Below, piece after piece: positions 55,663 through 64,000 of a stretch of DNA of 64,000 bases. The position numbers and the translations under genes were made by a program. This DNA is from Cryptomeria japonica. Its lineage: Eukaryota; Streptophyta; Pinopsida; Cupressales; Cupressaceae. Where the stretch lies: positions 290,033,957-290,097,956 of the forward strand of contig NC_081410.1 in NCBI RefSeq assembly GCF_030272615.1. The letters run 5' to 3'. Every line of letters begins with the position of its first letter. The first letter of the stretch is position 1. The notes beneath the pieces are model-generated. The model did no database searches and was not told where the DNA came from. It was given only the letters and a program-made list of their open reading frames with translations.

Positions 55663-57479
55663 TTTTGCCCCTCTTTGAGACAATGCGATTCTAAGCATTG
55701 TTTCAAAGAACAATAATGAAAATGCCCCAGACAATAACAATGACATATACATGCCCCCTTGAGGAATTAGCTGAAGAAATCTAGAAAAGAGGCCAAGTGA
55801 TCGATAAGAATTATAGAAGATGATAGGTTCGAATGGATCAGACAGACTACCAAGACTGACGAAAGAAATGTTAGTAAGAAGAAATTAGACAGAGGACAGG
55901 TAGAGATGAAGGAAAACTTGCTTTCACAAATGCACATAAGTAGGTGAGAACCTTTATTTAATGTAGCGAAGTGGATGCAAAGCATCATGGCATTGAAGGC
56001 CAAAGCTAGAACACAACCCTTTTTGCAAAAGACAGACACATCACACACAAGGAATGAGTGAAGCATCCTAGGGTGCATACATCAAGGGTCGAGGTATGTG
56101 CGGCATTCACAAAGTGAACATACTTATCAGAGACACCCAATGATATAGTTTCCCCAGTTTGTGACACATTCCACAAACAACAAACACAACAAAAAAGGAA
56201 AGGGACCCTGAACCATCCCAGTCACTCTAAGTCACTCAGTGACATCATCGAACAACATAGGAACATGATCGAAGCCAAAGATAAATCACTAAAAAGATAA
56301 GACACACAAATTCGACCAAGTCAAACAAACAATCTGATTGTTATTGTCAAAGGTGGAAAACAAGAACGATCATACTGTCTGGTTTCAGGGAATGCGGTAC
56401 CCCATCTAAGACAAGACATAGTCTGGTTTCGAGTATACCACACCCTATATAAGACCCATGATAGTAGTGACAAGGACAAATGATATTGATGTTGATTGAT
56501 TGATATGACAATTTTGATCAGTTTGAATGTCTAGTTTGATTGAAAAATTTGTCTATTAATGCATGATTTCAGTAAAGCGCAGTGTTGTAACATGTTATCG
56601 GTTTGTTGTCTACACAAATGTTTGATAGATTTGTCATTGGATGTATGCTCAGCAATCTGTCTATGCACATAGGGTACCATTTATTGACAAAATGCAAAAT
56701 GCCAAAGAAATTGTTTTTGGATTTTGATGTTTAAAAATTTTTTTGTCATTTTTTCAGGACTTTATTTGACTTTTTAGGGATTTTTTTCAGGACATTATTT
56801 GATTTTTAGGGATTTTTTTAGGACATTATTTGATTTTTAGGGATTTTTTTCAAGACATTTTTCAATTTTTATGATTTTTTAAGGACATTTTTCAATTCGA
56901 AAGCTCCAGTAATTGATCATGACAATGGGGGTGTGCGCACCCAATGAACATTTGAAAGATATATACAGCGACCTGGACTGAAACATATGCATAAGGACTG
57001 GAAACCTGAGTATGCAAGACAATGATGTTGACCAATCACAGGCCTGGAATAGAACATTGGGTCAGGACAAGGATAAGCGTGATAAAGCTACGAAGGGAAA
57101 GTATAGCTAGGGGTCATGATGGATGACGGAGCAATAATCTTTTACACATGGTGCCTGTTTGTCAGGTTTTCACCATGGTACTTGCCCAAAGTGCTTGTTT
57201 GCCAGGTTTTCACTAGAGGGAGAACTATTTTTCTTTACTTTTGTTTGTTTTTTTTCTTTTTCACTTTTTTTTTTTTTTTTGATTTTTTTGATTTTTTTGA
57301 TGTTTTTGAGCTTTTTTTTTTTTTTTGTATTTTTTGAGCTTTTTGATTTTTTTTTGTATTTTTTCAAGATCATATTAAAGAACTGTTGACAAAAGAACTA
57401 TGCCTAGTACTTGCAAAGGTGCATGCTATTTACAGAATCTAACAAAGGTTCACCTTCTGGGGTTGCAAGCTAATATGCC
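55663..57479 (-). other. Element H long 3' non-coding region
   Basis: About 1.8 kb between integrase and the 3' LTR without a supported gene. It holds an imperfect array of roughly 35-bp units at about 56749-56900 (core GGGATTTTTTTCAGGACATT, + strand), a T-rich tract at 57240-57365 (+), and the purine-rich LTR-proximal end. Open stretches at 55767-56078 and 57116-57389 have low-complexity or random-looking translations. Confidence 0.55.
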
Positions 57480-58640
57480 CCCGAGCCATAGACTGCCATA
57501 ACTATGAAAGGTCCAACCCAATTAGGCTCAAATTTTTCTTTGATGATGTCATTAGATTGTGTATTTTTGGGGTTTGCCTTTAAAACTAGATCTCCCACTT
57601 CGAAGTGTCACCCTTTGACCTTCTTATTATAAGAGCGACGAAGATGGTTTTGATATGCTTGCAAATGTGTCAGAGCTGTCTGACGTTTCTCATCTAACAT
57701 CTTAAGCTGATGCAACTTAGAGACTCTATACATCTCATCATCAATCAAATGTTGCAAGGAAACATGCAAAGAGGGAATTTCCACTTCCAAGGGTAGAATG
57801 GCTTTTGCGCCATACACCAAGGAATAAGGTGTTGCGCTAGTAGGTGTGCGGATATAAGTGCGATAAGCCCATAGTGCTGGGTTCAACTGTATATGCCAAT
57901 CTCGACCAACGTCATTGACAACTTTTTTCAGGATCTTAATAATGGTTTTATTTGATGCTTCAACCTGACCATTACCTTGTGGATAGTAAGGACTAGAGAA
58001 ATGGTGTTGGATGTGAAACTTTTCACAGAGTTCCTTGACATCTTTATTCTTGAATGGACGGCCATTATCTGTGACTATTGCAAGAGGAACCCCATATCTA
58101 TAGATGATATAATTCAGTAGAAATTTTGAAATTTGCACACCAGTGATATAGGTCGTAGGGATAGCCTCGATCCATTTTGTAAAGTATTATGTAGCCATGA
58201 TGATAAACTTGTGTCCATTTGCAGATGTTGGGTGAATCTTGCTAATAAGATCCAATCCCCATTGAGAAAAGGGCCATGGAGATATGACAAAATGAAGCTC
58301 TTGGGCTGGCACATGAATGTAATTTCCATGTATTTAACATTTGTAGCATTTCTTGACAAAATCATGAGCATCCTTTTCCATGGTGGACCAATAATACCCA
58401 GCACGAACCAACTTTTTGGCTAAGCTCAGACCATTGAAATGGCCCCCACATATACCATCGTGAACCTCACGTAAAGCCATTTGTGCTTCATCAGAATCCA
58501 AACACTTGAGGAGGGTGTGGTCAAAGGAATGACGATAAAGAGTCTCAGCAATGATGACATATTTGATAGTTTGGCGTATGAAGGCTTGACATTGGTTAGA
58601 GGAAAGGTTAAGTGGTAAGGTTTGGGATTCCAAATACAGA
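57480..58640 (-). pseudogene. Element H integrase
   Basis: Zinc-binding region: EVHDGICGGHFNG, then KKCYKC (H-H-C-C, 58460-58330). Catalytic core: WGLDLI (about 58255), VTDNGRPFKNKD (about 58080) and GQVEASNKT (about 57965) give D-D-E. It then continues with ALWAYRTYIRTPTSATPYSL and a C-terminal block ending near 57480. One stop replaces Trp or Gln near 58188, and TGA replaces an expected CGA near 57608. A chromodomain is not seen, as usual for Tat elements. Confidence 0.88.
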
Positions 58641-58699
58641 TAAATGTCATTGTACCATGGGGAATTAGGACCAACAAGAACACACATCACATCTGCTAT

Positions 58700-59150
58700 T
58701 GAAATTTCAAAAGAAGGGACAAGCAACTGTTCGAAAAAAGATTCACATATGTCCATATTGTGGGGCATATTTAACATGGAAGCAATAGTTGCCATAGCAT
58801 CTGCTGACTTGTTTTGAATTCTTGGAACTTGACTGAAATGGATAGCCGTAAATTTTGTCTTGAAGAAATCCACCATATGCTTGTAGGGAATAAGCTTTTC
58901 ATCTTTTGTTTCGTAGTCATCATTCACTTGACGGATGACTAACTGGGAATCTCCATAGACTTGCAAATGTGTGATGTTCCAGTGGATCGCTACTCAGAGT
59001 GTTGTGACCAGAGCTTCATATTCTGCAATGTTATTGGTGCAATGGAAAGTTATTCTATAGGATTTGGGAATAGCATCACCTTGAGGGGTGACAAACAATA
59101 TACCTGCTCTGGACCCAAATTTGGTATGGGATCCATCAAAATATAACTTC
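58700..59150 (-). pseudogene. Element H second (plant/archaeal-type) RNase H
   Basis: The residues read WKLYFDGSHTKFGSRAGILF (first D), NNIAEYEALVTTL (E), a TGA at 58994-58996 where CGA is expected, then VYGDSQLVIRQV (D) and NKSADAMATIAS (D). It lies after RT and its own RNase H and before integrase, the order known for Tat elements, in contrast to element G. Confidence 0.88.
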
Positions 59151-60829
59151 CATTCATTAGATGTGAGAGCAAAGACTGATTCATCTAGAAAATCGGTCAA
59201 CATGGGATAATCAGCATGAATAGGTGCCTCTGCAAGTTGGTCTGCTATGATTTTTCCTTTTATTGCCTTTCGCTCAATGTACTCAATATCAAACTCACTG
59301 AGGATCATAACCCACTTTACTAGGCAACCTGTCAAAGCTTCTTTGCTAAGCAAGTATTTCAAGGGATCAATTTTTTCAACTAGCAATGTCTGATGATTTA
59401 ACATATAGTGTCGAAGCTTCTGTGTTGCAAAGACCACTACTAAACATGCCCATTCAATAGTTGAATAATTCAGCTCATAGCCCAATAGTGTCTGACTGAT
59501 ATAATAAATAGCCCATTCTTTGCCTTTCTCATCCTGTTGGGCTAAGAGAACTCCCAGTGTCATTTCAGTTGCAGAAATATACAATATGAATGGCTTCCCT
59601 TCTATAGGAGGCATTAGAATAGGTGGCAACAGCAAATAATCCTTGAGAGTTTGAAATGCCGATTGACATTGCTCAATCCATTTAAAAGTGACACCTTTAT
59701 GCAGTAAATGTTGGAAGGGATGACATTTGTCTGCCAATTGAGCTATAAACGAGTGGATTGACTGTAACTTTCCTTGCAAACTTCTTAGTTGACGGAGATT
59801 TGAAGGAGGAGGCATATCCATTATTGCTTTAACCTTTCCAGGGTCTACTTCGATGCCTATGTGAGAAACAATGTACCCTAATAATTTTTCGTCTGTGACA
59901 CCAAAGACACATTTCTTTGGGTTGAGTTTGAGCTTGTAAGTTTCCATTCGATCAAAGATTGGGCCAAGGATGGCTAGATGACTATCTCTTGTGATAGATT
60001 TGCATAATAGGTCATCAACATAGTCTTCCATCAAAGTATGCATAAAATCATGGAAAATTGTCGTCATAGCTCTTTGATATGTTGCGCCAGCATTTTTAAG
60101 ACCAAAAGGCATCACATTCCAGTAGTAGGTACCCCAAGCACATGTGAATGCAGTCTTATGTTGATCTTCAGGAGCAATACAAATTTGATTATATCCAGAA
60201 AAACCATCCAACAATGATAGCATCTCATATCTGGCAGTCATGTCAACTATGATGTCGATATTTGGCAGTGGAAAGTCATCTTTAGGGCATGCTTTATTGA
60301 GATCCCTAAAATCCATACAGATTCTGATGCCCCTAGTTACTTTGCTAACTGGTACCAAATTTGAAATCTAGTCTGCATAATCAATGGGTCTGATAAAGCC
60401 CACATCTAATAATTTTTTTAGTTCTACCTTGACCAAGAGAGCCACCTAGGGATGCATCTTTCAGAGCTTCTATTTGATGGGCTTGGCATCTGATTTTAAT
60501 GGCAAGTGATGAAGGACTAATTTTGGATCAAGGCCGGGCATATCTACATAGGACCATGCAAAACTGATCTTCTTCTCAAGAAAGAAATTGACAAAATCTA
60601 TCTTTTCTTGTTTTGATAGAGAAGTAGTAAAATGAATGACCTTAGGGTTGTCAAGTGTACCCAAATTTATCTCTTCGGTCATTTCCACAAGCAATGTTGA
60701 TTTATCCTGACTTGATGAGGGTATGACCAATCTTCCACCTTTGGGCACCTCAGAGAGGTTTTCACCCGTAGGTACGTCTTTTATTTTTACTTTTCCATGG
60801 TCAGAGAGCGCCTTACGGTTTTCACTCAA
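59150..60829 (-). pseudogene. Element H reverse transcriptase and RNase H (Ty3/gypsy)
   Basis: The pre-RT block at 60829-60470 (SFAWSYVDMPGLDPKLVLHH) leads after a few stops into an open frame from about 60358: GIRICMDFRDLNKACPKDDF, LLDGFSGYNQI, TAFTCAWGTYYWNVMPFGLK and the catalytic MEDYVDDLLCKS (YVDD). It continues with LKLNPKKCVFGVTDEKLLGY and an RNase H (LYISATEMTLGVLLAQQDE, then INYSTIEWACL-like residues). About 450 codons are open here, one of the longest intact stretches in the window. Confidence 0.93.
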
Positions 60830-60849
60830 AGACCTATTCTTTTGATTTT

Positions 60850-61776
60850 TTACTTTTTCTTTTCATTTTTATGACTAGAAGATGGAGTTGACTCCCCAAA
60901 ATATGTTGTGGAATCTAGATTAGTAGTAAATCCTACCTTATGATCACCTTGTGGTATGCCTTCTCGGAGTCCCAGAAATTCGGCAATTGCTTCGTCATTT
61001 TGAAAACAATCTAATGTGAGTGGTTCTTGTTGGTCATGTTGGATAAGCTGAGGATAGACAAGGGGCATGTCATCATCGGTTTTAAGGAGAGAGAGGGCTG
61101 AGATGGTAAAGATGTAAATGTCTGTGGTATCACTGTCTGAACTGCTCGTATCTGATTCAGAGCTTGGGTCCCAAAATGACTCTATCCAAGCATTAGGACA
61201 TGTTTTGGGAGGGGGAGTTATTTCATGTTTGTCTTCCATGGGTAAATCATCAGGGTCAAGAAAAACATTTTCAAGGGCATAGGAGCTAAAAGAAAAAGAA
61301 CTCCACTCCCATTCATTAGAATCAGTTTTGGGTTGGATATCCTCAGGTGTTGTTTCATCATCAGAGTCATGCCCCTTTCTACATGTGGTCACTTTGGTAG
61401 ACGAGGGTCCAATTTGCAATGGTACAAAACCTAACCCTAAAGTTGGAGGTCCCATCTTGGGTATAATAGGTTCTAGTCTTCCTTTCTTGTCAGGGCCCAA
61501 ACCACTGCAACCATCATATCCATTTTTCTACAGCATAGTAAACCCTTTGCCATACCACTCCTCTAGTAACCTGACAGGTGGTGTCTCAGTTGGATCCTTA
61601 TAAAGCCAATCTATGACATCATCATCCAAAGTTTCCTTGTCAAGTTCACCCCATCTTGTAAATGTAGTGGGGGGCTGATATTGAATGACTATCTTAGGTT
61701 CCTTTTGCAACAAATGTGGTTTGCCATGTGATCTTGGAGATATTGGTAAATTCCCAATGAGGAATGTTTGAGCCAT
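60850..61776 (-). pseudogene. Element H linker region with G-patch motif
   Basis: Between protease and RT. VRLLEEWYGKGFTML, a TAG where a Gln codon is likely, then KNGYDGCSGLGPDKKGRLEP (61525-61460). The G-x-x-G-x-G-L-G spacing is that of a G-patch, an RNA-binding or helicase-activating motif. A long Ser/Asp/Glu-rich stretch follows (61350-61080) and probably is disordered. It reads into the pre-RT block after a frame change near 60850. Confidence 0.75.
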
Positions 61777-61893
61777 TGAATACTCTCCGCATCCTTGGTC
61801 CTATATCTTCAATTTTCCTTTGATAGCATCTAACAACTCATTAGGATCCACATAATTATGTGAGTGGGCCTCTCTGTTGACTGGGACTTGTTG

Positions 61894-62490
61894 CTACGAG
61901 GAATTCTTTAGATTAGAACAAAATTGAAATGGATTAGGATCTCTTGGAATTGTTATCTCAGTCCCATTGTAAGGATATTTTAAACATTGATGATAAGTGG
62001 ATGGAACTGCTTTCATTGCGTGGATCCACGGACAGCCAAGGATCATATTATAAGGGAGATCAAGGTCTAGTACCTGCAGGAAAGTGTTTTCTATCACTGG
62101 ACTAACTCTGATAGGCAATGAAATTACCCCTTTAGATGGATTCTCAGCATCATCATATGCTTTGACTGTTATTCTTCTAGAAGAATCAATGTCATTTTCT
62201 GTATAACCAAGACCAATGACCACTCTCAAGGTACAAATGTTAAGACTTGCTCCACCATCTATCAAGACTCGTCAGATCTTACAATTATGGACAAAGACTT
62301 CAAGATGTAATGGATCATTATGAGGGATCTTATTAGGTGAAATATCATTATTAGAAAAGGCGACATGTTGGGAGATGGCTAAATGTCCAATTCGGGCTTG
62401 AAACTGGTCAACATCAATGTCTGTCAGGATAGTGGACTCAATTAAAGCTTTATCTAGGACTGCGCGATGCATAGGGGACATTTTCAACAA
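61894..62490 (-). pseudogene. Element H protease (retropepsin-like)
   Basis: A preceding helical block (LKMSPMHRAVLDKALIEST, 62490) is typical of Tat polyproteins. One stop or TGA at about 62272 comes just before VLIDGGASLNICTLRVV (62274-62220), with D-G-G in place of D-S/T-G. Then come LDLDLPYNMILGCPWIHAM (about 62075-62020) and YNGTEITIPRDPNPF. It is the maturation enzyme of the element. Confidence 0.85.
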
Positions 62491-62604
62491 CTCAAGAATT
62501 GATATTTGTGTAGGTATCTTCCCCAGATGATCTAGGAGATTATACTGACTTGTAGGAGTTGATTTGGGAGGAATTGCAGGAGCTCCTTTCAGGACTATTT
62601 TGGA

Positions 62605-64000
62605 TCAACAAGTGGTGACTGTGCAAGAAGGATCTTGTCCCTTTATTCTTATGGTGGAAACATAATCATTTGATGCTCGAAAATAATTGATGACATTGTT
62701 ATAACTATTATTTGCATAATTAATATTTGTTGTTTGGGTAGAGTTTGAAGAAGATGCTTTACCCTTATCATGATCAAGCAAAGGAGTTTTAAAAATTGTA
62801 TGATTAGTGTTAGAAGTCGCGTTGGGTGGGTCTACCTCAATTACTCCTTGATCTAACAAGTCTTGAATCATATGTTTCAATTGAAAAAATGATGCAGTTT
62901 TATGTCCTTTTGACTGATGGTATTCACAATATGCATTATCATTCCACCAATGCAGCTTTACTAATGGTTCTGCCTTGATATCTAGTAACTTGATAAACTT
63001 TGCTTGTATTAATTGTTTCATTACTGACTCAATAGGCTCTCCCAATGGCATAAACTATTGAGGAGGCCCATCCCTTGATCGGAAAGGTTTTCATTGCTAG
63101 TTTTGTTGCTGACCTTGTTGTTGATTATATTGTTGAGTATATTGTTGGTATTGCGGCTGTTGAGTAACATTGCTTGCTAGCATTTGATTTTGTTCCATAG
63201 CCCACATAATAGGAGCACTCAATTTCTTTATTGTGAATGTGGGTTGATTTGCATTTACTACTCTTGTGTCGACAACTCCATCATTAGTGACATTCTTGTT
63301 TTTGTACCAAAATCTATTTTTGTCCCCTGAATTGTTTGTGTTATCACTATCTTTGTTGAGCTTAATGATAACCTTAGCTACAAGAGCAGTTTCAATGTTC
63401 ATCCCTTTCTTAATGAGTTTCTCAATGGTACTAGGACTTTTCAATTTGAGTTCATACATCATTTCTGGGACCAAATTTTGAATAAATAAGTTCACTTGTT
63501 GTTCTTCAGGTATATCTAGGGAAGAACGACTATACAAGCTTCGCCATCATTGCAAGAAAGTCACTAATGGTTCACCTTGCTTTTGCTTGGTGTTGCATAA
63601 ATCTGACATGGTCACTTCACTGTCAATGTTGAATGTGAAGTGAGATATAAAATTTTGAGCCAAATTCAACCAATTCTTTATATTCCTTGGCAAATGCGAA
63701 TACCAATCCATGGCTTGTCCTGTGAGACTTCATGCAAATAAGCACAGTAAATATGTTTCCTCATAACTCACTTCAGTACATGCTGTTAAAAATGCTCGAA
63801 TGTGGTCTTTTGGATTGTTGTTCCCTTTATATTTCTCAAAATTAGGTGCCTCAAAATGCTTAGGGAAGGGAGGCATGTACAAGCTCTTGTCAAATGGATT
63901 AGGACATAAATCTTGATCTGTATACAATTTCTTTGTTCCTTTGGTTTCCAATGCATTGACTTGTCGTTGCAACTTCTCAAGCTATTGCGCAATTGTGTCA
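62605..64000 (-). pseudogene. Element H gag (start outside window)
   Basis: A Retrotrans_gag core runs from the window edge (PPFPKHFEAPNFEKYKGNNN, DHIRAFLTACTEVSYEETYL, DWYSHLPRNIKNWL, 63910-63640). The LYSRSSLDIPEEQQVNLFIQ block and a Gln-rich run (63160-63097) follow. A Cys/His motif (AYCEYHQSKGHKTASFFQLK, 62935-62880) has its last Cys changed to Phe. There are stops near 63728, 63545, 63094 and 63055 and one at 62605. It packages the element RNA in the active state. Confidence 0.85.

Larger units (their letters stand above)
54141..64000 (-). mobile_element. Element H: Ty3/gypsy Tat-type retrotransposon (5' end outside window)
   Basis: In minus orientation: gag (64000-62605), protease, G-patch linker, RT, RNase H, second RNase H and integrase (to about 57480), then a long 3' non-coding region and the 3' LTR (54141-55662). 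The domain order is the conventional Tat one. Stops are fewer than in A, B or G, suggesting a younger age. The 5' LTR and duplication lie beyond the window. Confidence 0.9.

Noticed and set aside
55767-56078. Minus-strand hydrophobic 103-codon ORF that looks like a membrane protein
   Set aside because: It lies in the non-coding 3' region of element H. The apparent hydrophobicity follows from T-rich composition.
57116-57389. Two overlapping Phe-rich ORFs
   Set aside because: They are translations of a poly-T tract. Low complexity, not coding.

Overview
This 64 kb window looks like intergenic DNA from a very large, repeat-rich plant genome, most probably a gymnosperm (conifer-type). That guess rests on dense, old, nested LTR retrotransposons, Tork-like Ty1/copia and Tat-like Ty3/gypsy proteins, very long LTRs and the absence of any host gene. 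The species cannot be named from sequence alone. I saw no rRNA, tRNA, CRISPR array or host protein-coding gene. Almost everything is retroelement sequence decayed by point nonsense mutations.

Layout, + strand coordinates. A (1-5490, +): Ty1/copia gag-pol, an LTR (3844-4593), a second truncated gag and a partial LTR, so the two internal regions share one LTR. I (about 5500-6427, -): remnant of a Ty3/gypsy protease/pre-RT. 6428-8152: unassigned. J (8153-8235 and 15701-19257, +): an unrecognised ORF of about 1,200 codons, split by B, a complete Ty1/copia element (8236-15695, duplication AAGCC). G (about 19258-23580 and 43481-46137, +): LTR-like sequence, gag, then protease, RNase H and RT in the unusual order PR-RNH-RT. 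E (about 23581-43472, -): another large unrecognised ORF lying inside G. E is split by D (26332-40476, +, duplication ATAAC), a sister copy of B, and D is split by C (30077-36748, +, duplication AACAC), the best-preserved copia element. F (46138-54138, -): an LTR element with a copia-type primer site but no pol. It carries a coiled-coil/zinc-knuckle protein and another large unrecognised ORF. H (54141 to beyond 64000, -): a Tat-type Ty3/gypsy element in the conventional order gag-PR-RT-RH-RNH-INT, with a G-patch motif.

The duplications give a history: G is the oldest layer, E lies in G, D in E and C in D (four levels). B is in J. F sits at the G/H boundary. The open frames of J and E read on when B and D are mentally removed, so those ORFs were intact or nearly so at insertion. 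Stops are mostly TAG or TGA where relatives have CAG, TGG or CGA, and A and C keep one frame throughout. This fits decay by cytosine deamination in methylated DNA.

The most unusual signals are: (1) large accessory ORFs (J, E, F-ORF2) that share a short motif and a C-terminal coiled-coil layout but sit in different backbones; (2) the PR-RNH-RT order in G; (3) F as a pol-less element with its own two proteins; and (4) a run of small stem-loops in the LTRs of B, D and F, where the loop (about CTAACA) is kept while each stem differs.
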